DNA from: SZUA-36 sp963753105
GTDB lineage: Bacteria > Pseudomonadota > Gammaproteobacteria > Xanthomonadales > SZUA-36
Length of the DNA: 64,000 nt
NCBI GenBank assembly: GCA_963753105.1
Contig: CAVWBD010000001.1
Coordinates: 1 to 64,000 of the forward strand
Reading direction: 5' to 3'
How positions within the stretch are numbered: the stretch's first letter is position 1; each line of letters begins with the position of its first letter. Both the position numbers and the translations under genes were made by a program. The notes beneath the pieces were generated by a model. It ran no database searches. It was not told the DNA's origin and saw only the letters and a list, made by a program, of their open reading frames with translations. This document shows positions 37,501-47,601 of this stretch, in pieces.

Positions 37501-38441
37501 AAGCTGAATACGTAGTCCGCTTCCATGTTGTCAGGCGGGTCATCGGTGTCGACATCGGTGACTTCTGCCGCCAGCACGCTGACGGTGCAAAGTTCGCTGT
37601 TATCAAAATCCGTATCCGGGTCAAGAGTGAATACCAGCGGTCCGCCGGCAAGACCGAAAGTATGGGCGCCGCTGGATGCACAGCTGATATCGAAAGCACC
37701 AGCCGCCGCGTTCACTTCTTCACTGAAGGAAATAACAATATCACTGTCAACTGCGATACCGGTCGCATCACTGGCCGGAGAAGTGGAAGTGACAACGGGT
37801 GCGGCCTCGGCCACGGCACCTGCACTATAGGTGCCGATCGGGAACGGAGTAGTTGCCGTTGCATTGCTGGTTTCACCATCGAGTGCGTTGGTTCCGCTGA
37901 AGATCCAGTTGGCGATGGTAAAGACTGCACCATCGGGTCCGGTGCCATTTACCCGGTAAGCCCAGCCATCCAAATATTCCCAGGGTTGCCCGGTTCCGTC
38001 CGTGTTAATGTCGCCGAAAGTGTCCACGACCAGGCCATCACAGAACAGTTCGATCGCATCATCTCCATTGATTTCGAACGCGCTAGAAGTGTAGTCCGGA
38101 CCAAAACCAAAAAACGTCGTGAACCCGGTTGTCTCGAAGGAGATATAGATATAACTTCCGGCTGCAGCACCCACCGCCGGGAAAGTAAATTCTTGTCCAT
38201 CCGTGCCACCACCATTGGTAGCTGAGCCGAGACCACAGTTACTGAGGTCCGCGGTGGTTTCGATCACGTAAACCTCTAATCCCTTTGGTAACCCGCCTGA
38301 AAGCGGGCCGTCAAAGGCACCCGAAATCAACAGGCCCTGCGCCATTGCCGGACCGGCCAACAGCCCCGTCGAGAACACAACGGTTGCCAGGCACCTCGTT
38401 CGAAAAATTTCTGGAATGGATTTGGTACGAACGACCGCCAT
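34553..38441 (-). CDS. Extracellular lamin-tail/endonuclease-exonuclease protein with IPTL-type C-terminus, one frameshift
   Basis: Joined across a shift near 37165, this is a protein of about 1295 residues. It has a signal peptide (to about residue 34), an N-terminal lamin-tail-like domain, an SbsA-type Ig-like domain (VVTSTSPASDATGIAVDSDI), and two or three further lamin-tail units (INEVDADTPGTDYAEFVELY; INEVDADQTSTDDAEFVELF). The C-terminal endonuclease/exonuclease/phosphatase domain has catalytic motifs VLAVQEVFD, SVVGDFNAFEF and RSSDHDGLVLF. The end is a sorting tail, FIPTLSPAGLALLFLLLA followed by YRRGF. It resembles ExeM/NucH-type secreted nucleases, which degrade extracellular DNA. 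The shift joins ADAVALFLGDA to DFPNDTPVTTD. Confidence 0.88.
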
Positions 38442-38631
38442 CTGGCGGCATATTTGGATGGATACATGTCAATTTCCCTGTCTTGTGTTCAAGGAAACCC
38501 GATGAGACGGATGCCAAATCGGGCCCCGCATATTTTCTGTTGGTTCAACTCCCTCGGCCGAACAGGTCAAGTGTAACCCAAATGCCTGGCAAATTTCTTA
38601 CATGAATCAACTGAAAGTTCTTATGGCAATT

Positions 38632-39640
38632 TCAGCTTGCTTCGGCAGACATGCGCGCCGCAATGAGTTCATCCGCCCAGCTATCCATTTTCCAGTTCTT
38701 CAAAAAGGCGCAATGGCCGCCGTAGCGGGTGACCAGTAACTCGATATTTTGATTGTCCGGGCAGGTCCCGGAAATCACTGATGGGTATCACCATGTCGTC
38801 TGCTGATGTCAGGATGGTGGTCGGTACCTGCATGGCCGCCAGGCGGTCGCCGGCGACCGAATAACCCTCAAAATACTGCTCCAGCGAATCGAATTCGTAA
38901 TAACGCGTCGCCATGAAGTCGGTTTTCTCCCGCAGGCCCGCTGAGCCGGTGCCACGTCCTCGTAGTCATAGGCATCCGGAAAGTGCTGCCTGCTTGAGAC
39001 GCAGGGACCTGGCCCATTTTTTTACGTAGTATTCCTCGTACTTACCACCCGGACCACTTTCCATCGCCACCAGCGTATTGGCTGGTGAAATGACAGGGGA
39101 AACGGCCACCACGCGCCGCAACGACAGGCTCCGCCTGTGACTGCCTGAGCGCAACCCGCAAGGCAAAATTTCCACCCAGCGAATAGCCGGCCAGCATCCA
39201 GTCCATCGCTGCCGGTACGCTGCTCGATATCCTTGACCGCGTGGACGATCTCATCCAGCCGGCAGGAGTGAAAAATACCCGGGTTCATATCGGTGGGTGC
39301 CACCATGATCGCGGAAATTCAGCCGGAAGATATCAAAACCCAGGTCATACAGCGCACCGCCGGCGCTGATGATGTAGTTGGAGTGGCTGCTGCCTTCCCA
39401 GCCATGAAACAGGATGACCAGTCCCCTGCTGTCCGATGCCTGCGGTGAATAATGTCCCAGCAGACGCACGCCGTCCCCGCCATCCACGATCCATTCCTGC
39501 TCGGCTTCCAGCAATGAGCGGGAACGCCTGCCAACGATTCGGCGCCGGTAAGCGCCACTGTTGATCATCGATTGCGTGTGCGTATTGCGCAGGCCGAACG
39601 CGGGGTAAAACGATTCCGGGTTTAAGTTGTTTTTGTTCAT
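38632..39640 (-). pseudogene. YheT-like alpha/beta hydrolase, about six frameshifts
   Basis: Pieces in all three frames spell a hydrolase of about 330 residues: FYPAFGLRNTHTQSMINSG, VILFHGWEGSSHSNYI (oxyanion region), MLAGYSLGGNFALR with the nucleophile Ser, VVAVSPVISPANT, FEGYSVAGDRLAAMQVPTTI, TSADDMVIPISDFRDLP (acid), and VTRYGGHCAFLKNW with the catalytic His, stopping at 38632. I place shifts near 39295, 39215, 39120, 38990, 38955 and 38760. All catalytic residues survive. Either the gene is decaying, or this is a stretch of poor sequence; the neighbouring acyltransferase is also broken. Its ATG overlaps the upstream stop by ATGA. Confidence 0.82.
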
Positions 39641-40417
39641 ACGCGGAAATACTCGCTAAGACTTGTAGCTGTCTGACCACCGCCGCCCTCGAGGCTTCCG
39701 CCAGCTCACGGCGTGGTTTACCGGCAGCCTCCAGCGGAGGCAGAAAACACAGCTCTGCCGTGACACCTTTTCTTGCCAGCACACGTACAAGGTTCTTCAT
39801 CATGCTCTCACCCACGCGGAATGAGAAATCATGATCTTTTTGCCCGTTATGCATGTAACGAAGCATGACCGGTTGCACCGGGCAACCCACCTCAACCGCC
39901 GGGCGGTACATGCGGGCGTGGAATACGCGTACTTCTTTTACACCGGGCTTGATGCCGCCTTCGGGAAAGATGGTCACGGCCCGCCCTTCACGCAGACGCT
40001 GCTCCATGGCCAAGCGTGACACCGGCGGCTGAATCGTGGCTGCCGCGCTGATGGAAAATCGTGCCGCCGGCACGGGCGATGATAGCTGAAAATCGGCCAT
40101 TGCTCGATTTCCGCCTTGCCCACAAATCCCATTGCACAGGCGCTGTGCACGACCGGGATATCCAGCCACGAAATATGGTTGGCCGTGAACAGCACCGCCC
40201 CGGAAACCGGCGTGCCCTTGACCTCGACCCGAACACCGAACAACCAGGCAAGGCTTCTCGCCAGCCGGACGGCCAGTTGGTCTGCTTTTTGTGCGCCCTC
40301 TTCGGTATTGAGATTGCGGTTGCGGCTGATCAAAAGTACCGTCGGCATCAGCAGGAATAACAGGAAACCGGTCAACATCAGGGCGCGGAAATATAAAACG
40401 GGGAATGGACATAACAA
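39637..40417 (-). CDS. PlsC-type lysophospholipid acyltransferase, frameshifted
   Basis: This membrane acyltransferase acylates lysophosphatidate or a related lipid. It has an N-terminal hydrophobic segment (LMLTGFLLFLLMPTVLLI), the HX4D motif in FTANHISWLD, then after a shift near 40080 the second motif VTIFPEGGIKPGVKE and VQPVMLRYMH. The frame must shift again near 39670 so that it ends SLSEYFRV with a TGA overlapping the hydrolase ATG. In the frame as given it would run on through the hydrolase. It is transcribed with the hydrolase. Total about 260 residues. Confidence 0.8.
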
Positions 40418-40539
40418 TGGAGAGCATGGCTCAGTATTTACGCTTCGATCTTTCAGAAAAGTGGCGCAAAGGTTAACACATCAGCGACAATGTGCACCCG
40501 TTCATTTTTTACCACTTACGCTACGCCGCAATTAATGCA

Positions 40540-41589
40540 ATGAAGCAATACCAGGTCAAGAACACGAGCAGTGGCGTCACCTTCACGGTCAAGGAAGGCG
40601 AATCCGTACTGAGCGCCGCCCTGCGCCAGGGCGTGATGCTACCTTACAGTTGTAAAAACGGTACCTGCGGTAGTTGCAAAGGGCAGCTGGAATCCGGTGA
40701 AGTGAACTACCCGTTCCACCCGCCGCTGGCGCTCGAAAATGATGAAATCGCGCAGGGTAAAGCCCTGTTCTGCCAGGCGGCGCCCGATGGCGATCTTGTC
40801 ATCCGGGCCCGCGAAATCGAGGCCGTACGGGATATCCAGGTTCGCAAAATGCCGGCCCGGGTGATCGAAAAGACATTGATGGCGCCTGACGTCATGCGTA
40901 TCAGCTTGAAGCTGCCCGAGGCACAGCGCTTGCAGTTCCTGGCCGGCCAATACCTGGAAATACTGGCACCGGAAGGCAAGCGGCGGGCCTTTTCCATTGC
41001 CAGCCCGCCACAATCCGAGGACATCGTCGAACTGCATATCCGCCACGTGGAAGGCGGTGGCTACACCAGCTGGGTTTTCAATGAATTAAGGGAGCGTGAC
41101 ATCGTGCGTTTCGAAGCGCCGCTGGGGACATTTTTTGTGCGTAATGACAAGACCGAACGACCGATGATCATGGTCGGTGGCGGCACCGGTTTTGCGCCGC
41201 TGAAGTCAATGATCGAAGACCTGCTTTCACACGGTGACAGGCGCCCGTTGCATTTGTTCTGGGGCGCTGCAACACCGGCGGAGCTGTATATGCATAAACA
41301 GGTGCAGCATTGGGAGCGCGACAACGCACACATTCGCTATACCAGCACGCTTTCAGAGGCAGACGAGACCGGGGAAACCGGCAGCTTTACCGGCCTGGTG
41401 CACGAGGCCGTGCTGGATGCCTACCCGGATCTGTCGGCTTTCGATATCTATATCAGCGGCCCACCGGCCATGGTTGAAGCGGGACGCACCGCCTTCCTGG
41501 AACACGGCGCGGAGAAACGGCGTATCTTCTTCGACTCGTTTGAATTCGGGCTGGATGTACCGGTCAGGGTGCTGAAGAAACCACACTAG
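40540..41589 (+). CDS. Flavin/2Fe-2S oxidoreductase (CDP-6-deoxy-glucoseen reductase-like)
   Basis: The ferredoxin domain comes first: YSCKNGTCGSCKGQ plus a later Cys in LFCQAA bind a plant-type 2Fe-2S cluster. It is followed by an FAD domain (RAFSIASPP) and an NAD domain (MIMVGGGTGFAPLKSMIED). This order matches AscD-like reductases, also used as electron donors for oxygenases. I chose ATG 40540 (MKQYQVKNTSSGV) over the GTG at 40492, because the beta-strand KQYQVKN begins the family. Length is 349 residues. It stands alone between divergent genes, so its partner is unknown. Confidence 0.88.
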   Translation: MKQYQVKNTSSGVTFTVKEGESVLSAALRQGVMLPYSCKNGTCGSCKGQLESGEVNYPFHPPLALENDEIAQGKALFCQAAPDGDLVIRAREIEAVRDIQVRKMPARVIEKTLMAPDVMRISLKLPEAQRLQFLAGQYLEILAPEGKRRAFSIASPPQSEDIVELHIRHVEGGGYTSWVFNELRERDIVRFEAPLGTFFVRNDKTERPMIMVGGGTGFAPLKSMIEDLLSHGDRRPLHLFWGAATPAELYMHKQVQHWERDNAHIRYTSTLSEADETGETGSFTGLVHEAVLDAYPDLSAFDIYISGPPAMVEAGRTAFLEHGAEKRRIFFDSFEFGLDVPVRVLKKPH

Positions 41590-41645
41590 ACAGGGACGTC
41601 CGCAAGCGCCCGGTAGTTGGCCGGTGTGGGCTCCAGGGGCCGCTC

Positions 41646-42854
41646 CTACTGGGCTGTTAGTCTCGCGGCGTCTGTTGGCAACGGCTCCGGCGATTGGCCC
41701 TGGTTCATACGCAGTGCATTGCGGAAACAGGCCATTGCAGGCTCCATCTCGCCCTGGTGCTCGAGCAATTGGCCAAAAGCATCGTAACCCAGGCTGCTGG
41801 GTTCCAGTTCCAGGCTCCTGACCATGTGTTCACGCGCCTTACCCCACAATGATTCCCCCGCGCACAAGCGGCCCAATGCAAGGTGCAGAGCGGCATCGTC
41901 GGGGCGCTGCTTCAACCACTTCTCACACTGTTTCAACCGCTTCATGCGGTCTTCCGCTGCCGGGTCACCGTAACGCAACACCAGTGACGGACTCCAATGG
42001 TCTTTCAGACTGGCCACGATCACCGGTTCTGCAAACTCGGGTTCGTCCAGGCCGGATGCTGTCACCGCAAAGGCTTCGGCAACCGCATTGTGGTACCTCA
42101 TGGCCCGTGGCAGTTTTTTCCACACAGCCTTTAAATCTTCCGCGCTTTTGACGGATTTCAACTTATTCACCGCGACTTCTTCACGTAACGCCTTTAATTG
42201 GTCGTCATCCAGCACATCGGCCTTGCGCAAGGCCGGTAACAAGGTCTGCAGTTCGTCCCATTCACCCAGTTCACGGTAACAACGTGACAGTAGTTCCAGC
42301 ACCTGGGGATGCTTGCGGCGGCGGGCATGAAGGTCCTGCAATATCGGCAGGGCGGTCGCACGGTTGCCGTTGGCCAGTAACATCCGCGCCCGGGTCAGTT
42401 CAACCAGGAAGCGCTTCTTTGAACCTCCGCTATCGGCCTGCTCGAGGTAATATTCGCGTTTCTCGGATTTATCCTGGCTATCCGCTGCATGGGCTGCGGC
42501 CAGGTAATGCGCCGTAGTCCTGCCCTGTGCACTGGCGGATTTTTCCAGGGCCTTCTCAGCCGTACTCCAATCACCCTCGGTCAGGGCCAGCAGACCCTTC
42601 TCGAGTTGCTTGTAGGCTTTTTGCTCCTGCATCCTGCGCGCAGCCGTCACCGGCATACGCCACAGCCAGGTAACGAGCTGGACGACCAGCCACAAGACCA
42701 GGAATGCCGTGGCCAGGACCAGCACGCTGGTCTCAATCGTCCAGTCGCCAAAATTTATCAACACGTGGCCCGGATCGGTCTTGAACGTAGGCGCCAGCCA
42801 GGCGGCCGCCAACAATAGGGCCAGTAGCAATATCAGGAGGAAACTGCGTTTCAT
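41646..42854 (-). CDS. hemY: HemY protein
   Basis: This 402-residue inner-membrane protein has two N-terminal transmembrane helices (about 4-20 and 42-64, with VLINFGDWTIETSVLVLATA) followed by TPR-like repeats (GLLALTEGDWSTAEKALEKS, HPQVLELLSRCYRELGEWDE). HemY of this proteobacterial type is encoded with hemCDX but its exact role in heme synthesis is not settled. It is not the Gram-positive protoporphyrinogen oxidase of the same name. The start overlaps the hemX stop by 4 bp (ATGA). Confidence 0.92.
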   Translation of the reverse strand: MKRSFLLILLLALLLAAAWLAPTFKTDPGHVLINFGDWTIETSVLVLATAFLVLWLVVQLVTWLWRMPVTAARRMQEQKAYKQLEKGLLALTEGDWSTAEKALEKSASAQGRTTAHYLAAAHAADSQDKSEKREYYLEQADSGGSKKRFLVELTRARMLLANGNRATALPILQDLHARRRKHPQVLELLSRCYRELGEWDELQTLLPALRKADVLDDDQLKALREEVAVNKLKSVKSAEDLKAVWKKLPRAMRYHNAVAEAFAVTASGLDEPEFAEPVIVASLKDHWSPSLVLRYGDPAAEDRMKRLKQCEKWLKQRPDDAALHLALGRLCAGESLWGKAREHMVRSLELEPSSLGYDAFGQLLEHQGEMEPAMACFRNALRMNQGQSPEPLPTDAARLTAQ

Positions 42855-44047
42855 TCGACGCTGTCCCCGTTATCAAGTGGCGCCGCTGACTGCAGCAACC
42901 TGCGACTGTCACGCAATTGCCGCAGCTGTGTCCACGGTGCGCTGATATCCGGCATCTCCGGTGCAATATTGAAACCTTTCAAGTCAGCGGTTTCATGCAA
43001 CAGGGTCTGCACTGCGGATGAACCGGGGTCGAAGTATTGTTCGACCGTCTGTCCAACGCGGTCCAGTGAGCCGATGTAGGTATTTGAGTCATTGCGCATC
43101 AGGGCCAGGCGTGCTGATTCAAGCTGCAGCCATAAACCCTGGCGTAAATAATCCTTGTCCTCCAGGCTCAACATCGACTGGTCCTCGGGCACACGTCTCC
43201 TGACAGTGACCAGGGAGGCCAGCGTATGTTTGAAGCTTGCCCACCAACCGGCATCCTCCGCCAGTTCCGGCTCAGGCTGCTGTACGGCTTGACCACGGAA
43301 TGGCAAATCCGGAATCGCGGATTGCATCCTGTTCAGGCGGGCCGAGAGCTGGATGCGATCGGCACGCGGCACCGCCGACAGGGCCTGGCGGGCAGCAGCG
43401 ATCCGCTGGCGGACACTCAGGTAGGCCGGGTCATTCAGCGCTTCGATCTGGACATCGGCAGCCTGCAGGGCAAGGTCGGCTGCATCCATGTCGGAAAATA
43501 ACTGCAGGCGTTCATTGGCAACCCGCAGCAAATAATCGATTTCCGCAATATCGAGTTCCACGCTGCTGTTCTGGTTGCTCGCGGCAACACTGAGCAAGCC
43601 GGATTCGGTCGCAGTCAGCCGCTGTTCCATGGAACGTACACTGCCCTGCACGGCGCTGATGCTTGCCTGGTCTTCGGCGGATTGGCGCTGCAGACCGGCA
43701 AGGCGGTCTTCGACATTGCCGATGCGTTCGCCCTGACGTGTGAACTCGTTTGTATCGATCGGTGATTCCAGTGTACCAACCTGGGATTCCAGTGCGAACA
43801 AGGATTCGGCCAGTTGCTGCTGGGCGTTTTGCAGGCTGCTAATCGCCTGTTGCGAGCCTTCGTCTGGTCCGGCCTGGCTGGTCTGCCACCATAACCAGGC
43901 GCTTGCACTAACAGCGGCCAGGGACACCAACAGGGCCAGTATCGCAACCGATTTGCCGGTCGAGACGGGTTTTTTCTCCTGCAACAAGCGATCCACCGGG
44001 TCATCTGTCATGGCTTCGGTCCCTTCGTTTGTGTGTTTGCTGTCCAT
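42851..44047 (-). CDS. hemX: HemX (uroporphyrinogen-III C-methyltransferase-like membrane protein)
   Basis: This 398-residue protein has a single transmembrane helix (about 31-53, SVAILALLVSLAAVSASAWL), a coiled coil (about 70-155), and the conserved HemX C-terminal domain (ELDIAEIDYLLRVANERLQL). Despite its database name it lacks a methyltransferase fold. It probably organises late tetrapyrrole steps at the membrane. ATG 44047 gives a 12-residue extension over ATG 44011 (MTDDPVDRLLQEKKP), which has AAGGGA upstream; either may be used. Confidence 0.92.
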   Translation of the reverse strand: MDSKHTNEGTEAMTDDPVDRLLQEKKPVSTGKSVAILALLVSLAAVSASAWLWWQTSQAGPDEGSQQAISSLQNAQQQLAESLFALESQVGTLESPIDTNEFTRQGERIGNVEDRLAGLQRQSAEDQASISAVQGSVRSMEQRLTATESGLLSVAASNQNSSVELDIAEIDYLLRVANERLQLFSDMDAADLALQAADVQIEALNDPAYLSVRQRIAAARQALSAVPRADRIQLSARLNRMQSAIPDLPFRGQAVQQPEPELAEDAGWWASFKHTLASLVTVRRRVPEDQSMLSLEDKDYLRQGLWLQLESARLALMRNDSNTYIGSLDRVGQTVEQYFDPGSSAVQTLLHETADLKGFNIAPEMPDISAPWTQLRQLRDSRRLLQSAAPLDNGDSVE

Positions 44048-44137
44048 CTTTGGCTCGTGAGTGCGTGTCAGGTCAGTTCAATACCGATGCTAACCAAATT
44101 ACCGCCACGGCGCACCTGTTTGAGACAGGGGCCATGT

Positions 44138-44889
44138 TCAGGCGCTGTCTTGTTTTCCAACCAACCGCAGTATGGAACCTAACAGGTCGGTGTTCCCGGG
44201 GCCATCCGCCAGTTCAACACGACCAGCTCCGAGTTGTTGTAAATGATGCTGGATACGTTGTGAAATCACCAGTGCCGGTGTGCACAAGACCCTGTCCCAC
44301 GCCGGCACCGGCAACTGTTCATGGGCGAGTTCCAGCGCCGAGATGCTGGTCCAGACGGTGACCATGTCATCCGCATTGTTAATGGCGTCGATATGCCCGG
44401 CATCCGGTTGCAGAACCACGCGTTCGTAAACCAGTGCCTTGACCACTTTCCATCCCAAAGCCTCCAGCCCTAAAGCCAGGGTTTCACGCCCCCCGGGGGC
44501 ACAGAAAATGATTGCCAGGCCGGGTTCCCTGGCCAGGCCGGGTACCCTTAAGAGATCTTCCGAGGTAAAACCGCTCGCCGGGCGTAATTGAACATCACAG
44601 CCCAGTGCTTCGAGCCTGGCACGCGTGGCGTTACCGATGGCGGCAAATTCCAGGTCATCTTTTTCTGCAGCCGGAATGTGCTTCATTCCGAAACGCACCG
44701 CACGCGGGCTGGTGAATACCGCCAGTTTACGCACCCGGTGACTGACCATGCATCCGGCAGCTCTGCTGATGGCTGCCGGGCCGAGAACGTGTACAGGGGC
44801 ATCACGATGGGTGACAAACCACATGAACGCAGCTGCTCCGCCAGCTCTTTTGCCGACTCCAGGGGACGGGTAATCAGAACCTGTGTCAT
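44138..44889 (-). CDS. hemD: Uroporphyrinogen-III synthase, one frameshift
   Basis: HemD closes and inverts ring D of hydroxymethylbilane to give uroporphyrinogen III. The N-terminal frame from ATG 44889 reads TQVLITRPLESAKELAEQLR and LSPIVMPLYTF. Near 44745 it passes to the main frame, KLAVFTSPRAVRFGMKHIPA, continuing with AIGNATRARLEALGCDVQL, VYERVVLQPD, VTVWTSISALELAHEQ and ISQRIQHHLQQLGAGRVELA. The joined product is about 250 residues, normal for the family. Heme synthesis would fail without it, so the shift is probably an error. It starts 26 bp after hemC. Confidence 0.92.
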
Positions 44890-44915
44890 GAATCCTCCGT
44901 CTTGAACATCACCGT

Positions 44916-45833
44916 TTAGAGGTCAGCGATAATTTCGCCAGCCCCTTTGTCCAGCAACTCCGCGGCAACCCTTTCACCCAGCATCACGGCCTGCCCCACA
45001 GACGCCTCGCCCGAGGCCCGGATGGAGGTTTTGCCATCGGGTGTGTTGACCATGGAATCCAGCCGGATGAGGTCGTTTTTCAGAACTGCGTAGGCCGCCA
45101 GCGGTACCTGGCAGGTCGCTTCAAGCACCTGGGCGACCGCTCTTTCGGCACTGGCAATGGCCATCGTGTCAACATCCGCCAGTGGCTTGATCAGCACACG
45201 CGTAGCATCATCGTCCTGCCGGCACTGCAGACCGATAATTCCCTGGGTTGATGCCGGTAAAAAGTCCGGTGGTTGCAAAGTCTCGGTGATGCGCTCACCC
45301 AGGCCCAGTCTTTGCAGACCCGCGCAAGCCAGGATGATTGCATCATATTCACCTTGGTCCAGCTTCCTCAAACGCGTATCCACGTTGCCACGCAGATCGG
45401 TAACTTTCAGGTCGGGCCGCAGCGCCAGTAACTGTGACCGGCGGCGCAGGCTCGAGGTGCCAACACGGGCGCCCACTGGCAGCTCGGCCAATACCTGCCC
45501 GGTACCGCTGACCAGCGCATCGAACGGGTTGGCCCTGGGTAACACGGCATCGAGCACCAGGCCTGCGGCCATGTCTGCCGGCACATCCTTCATCGAGTGC
45601 ACGGCCAGGTCAGCCTCGCCATCCAGCATGGCGTGTTCGAGCTCCTTCAAAAAAAGGCCCTTGCCACCGATCTCCGCCAGCGGCCGGTCCAGGATACGGT
45701 CACCCCGGGTGACGATCTTGACCAGCTCGATTTCGATATCCGGGTGTACATCGCGCAGCAAGTCGCGCACGTGGTTTGCCTGCCACAGGGCCAGCGCACT
45801 TTTGCGGGTTGCAATTCTCAGGACATTTCTCAC
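44916..45833 (-). CDS. hemC: Porphobilinogen deaminase (hydroxymethylbilane synthase)
   Basis: HemC polymerises four porphobilinogen units. The 305-residue protein has RIATRKSALALWQANHVRD, HSMKDVPADMAAGLVL, GTSSLRRRSQLLALRPDL, LRGNVDTRLRKLDQGEYDAI, and the dipyrromethane-attachment Cys in LEATCQVPLAAYAV. The start is a GTG at 45833 that overlaps the algR stop (GTGA), so translation is coupled to the AlgZR pair. This algZ-algR-hemC-hemD order is also known from pseudomonads. Confidence 0.95.
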   Translation of the reverse strand: MRNVLRIATRKSALALWQANHVRDLLRDVHPDIEIELVKIVTRGDRILDRPLAEIGGKGLFLKELEHAMLDGEADLAVHSMKDVPADMAAGLVLDAVLPRANPFDALVSGTGQVLAELPVGARVGTSSLRRRSQLLALRPDLKVTDLRGNVDTRLRKLDQGEYDAIILACAGLQRLGLGERITETLQPPDFLPASTQGIIGLQCRQDDDATRVLIKPLADVDTMAIASAERAVAQVLEATCQVPLAAYAVLKNDLIRLDSMVNTPDGKTSIRASGEASVGQAVMLGERVAAELLDKGAGEIIADL

Positions 45834-46546
45834 GTTAACTCCCGAATCAGTTTTCGAACAGCGGGAAGGTTGCGGCGGCTGACCTGGACACGGGTTTCAC
45901 AACCCGCCAGTTGCAATAAATAGCGGCCGTTCGAAACACTTTCCAGCCCACGGATATATTTCTTTGCCACCAGGGTGCCACGGTGGATACGCAGCAGGAC
46001 ATCCCCGTGTTCTTTTTCCAGTTCCATGATCGTCTGGTTGATGACAAAAGTACCGTTTTTGTGCACAACCGTGGTGTACTTGTCCTCGGCGGTCAGGTAA
46101 ATAACCTCCGCCAGCGGTAACAGGCTGATCTTGCCGCCAACCGTTGAACGCAGCATTGGCCCCGCACCTGGTGTCTCGTCACTGGCGACAAAACGGCGCG
46201 CCTTGTCAATGGCTGCCGCGAGACGTTCCGCGCGCACTGGTTTGACCAGGTAATCCACGGCGTCACACTCGAAGGCCTCGACGGCCTGGTCCGACCAGGC
46301 GGTGCAAAAGATGACCGCAGGGGACGATGGCTGATCCCGGAGCACTTGTGCCAGGGTCATACCATCCATGCCCGGCATGGAAATGTCCAACAACAGCGCA
46401 TCAGGATTTTTGAGCGGTATCAGGCGCAGCACATCCTGTGCGCTGGCAGCTTCGCCGGCAACGTGGACGGCGGGTAGTTCCGCCAGCATGCGGCGCAGAC
46501 GATTCCTCGCCGGAGCCTCGTCGTCAACTATCAGTATTTTCAACAT
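45830..46546 (-). CDS. algR: LytTR-type response regulator AlgR
   Basis: This 238-residue regulator has a receiver domain (ILIVDDEAPARNRLRRML; phospho-acceptor Asp in DALLLDISMPGMDG near residue 54; Lys in VDYLVKPVRAERL) and a C-terminal LytTR DNA-binding domain (VIYLTAEDKYTTVVHKNG, LLRIHRGTLVAKKYI, LQLAGCETRVQVSRRNLPAV). AlgR controls surface and virulence functions in pseudomonads. Its gene overlaps algZ upstream by 23 bp and hemC downstream by 4 bp. Confidence 0.93.
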   Translation of the reverse strand: MLKILIVDDEAPARNRLRRMLAELPAVHVAGEAASAQDVLRLIPLKNPDALLLDISMPGMDGMTLAQVLRDQPSSPAVIFCTAWSDQAVEAFECDAVDYLVKPVRAERLAAAIDKARRFVASDETPGAGPMLRSTVGGKISLLPLAEVIYLTAEDKYTTVVHKNGTFVINQTIMELEKEHGDVLLRIHRGTLVAKKYIRGLESVSNGRYLLQLAGCETRVQVSRRNLPAVRKLIRELT

Positions 46547-47582
46547 GGGGCAGGCTCAATACGGCAAAAAACTGCTCGGCATCCTGGTGTGTTATCAGGC
46601 TGGCCGTTGTCCCGAATACCAGTTTCAAGCGCTCCCGGATGTTGGTCAGCGCCATGCCATGACCGGCGCTAACCTGGCCATCCGGTCCAAACGGGTTGCA
46701 GATTGTGATCACCACCTTGTCATTTTCAACGCGGCCATAGACACGTACTTCGCCACCATCCACCAGCGGCTGGATACCGTGAACAACCGCGTTCTCCAAC
46801 AAGGGTTGCAAGGTCAGGGGCAGTATCAGGGCCTGGGGTGGTAATTCGCTCACCTGCCATTCAATACGCAGGCGCTCGCCGAGACGACGCTGTTCCATCT
46901 GCAAATACTTGTCTGCCAGTTCCAACTCTTCCGCCAGTCTGATCGGATCGTCGGACCTGCGCATACTGCCACGGAAAAGGTCCGCCAGGTCCTCGGTGGC
47001 CCGTTCCGCACCATGTGGGTCTTCCGGGATCAGGCTGGCGATGGTATTGAGGCTGTTGAACAGGAAGTGCGGGCGTATCCTCGCCTGCAGGGCCTGTACG
47101 CGCGCCTCCGACTGGGCCAGCAACTGTAGCCGCGACTGTGCGCGTATGTACAGGTAACGGAACATCGGTGCGGAAACCAGGGCGACGGCCACCACGCTTT
47201 GTGTCACGAACATATTGAAATGATCCCGGCCGGGCCCCGCACCGAGCACCGTGCCGATGATGCCTGCCGCATAACTGAAAGCCAGTGCGACGACAATCGC
47301 CGCCAGCCAGCTGCCCAGCCACGCGCCACGCGCCGAAAGCCGGTCCATCCATGCCTTGCTGACACAGACACCCCCGGCGGTGAACAGCGCCAGGGCCTGC
47401 GCATACAACGAAGTGACACCCAGCCACGCCAGGGTGACCTGTTCCAATTTGCCGACACTGATCAAAAACACCGAAACCTGCGTTACGGCGATCACCGCGA
47501 GCAACAACCTCCAACGACAGAATGAAGGCGGGTACACACCGCGCTGCGGTGCTGTGGCTTCATTCTGGTTGATGGTGTCCAT
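46524..47582 (-). CDS. algZ: LytS-type sensor histidine kinase AlgZ
   Basis: This 352-residue kinase has four to five N-terminal transmembrane helices (about 28-165) and a His_kinase domain with ALQARIRPHFLFNSLNTIAS, the phosphorylated His being in RPHFLFN. The ATPase domain has LILPLTLQPLLENAVVHGIQ and GHGMALTNIRERLKLVFG. This architecture is AlgZ/FimS. It is the partner of the overlapping algR. Confidence 0.92.
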   Translation of the reverse strand: MDTINQNEATAPQRGVYPPSFCRWRLLLAVIAVTQVSVFLISVGKLEQVTLAWLGVTSLYAQALALFTAGGVCVSKAWMDRLSARGAWLGSWLAAIVVALAFSYAAGIIGTVLGAGPGRDHFNMFVTQSVVAVALVSAPMFRYLYIRAQSRLQLLAQSEARVQALQARIRPHFLFNSLNTIASLIPEDPHGAERATEDLADLFRGSMRRSDDPIRLAEELELADKYLQMEQRRLGERLRIEWQVSELPPQALILPLTLQPLLENAVVHGIQPLVDGGEVRVYGRVENDKVVITICNPFGPDGQVSAGHGMALTNIRERLKLVFGTTASLITHQDAEQFFAVLSLPHVENTDS

Positions 47583-47601
47583 GGATTCTCCGTCGAATCA
47601 A

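Noticed and set aside
39345..40427. A single 360-residue acyltransferase fused to the hydrolase
   Set aside because: The tail after about residue 255 is out-of-frame hydrolase DNA; an indel near 39670 removed the stop.
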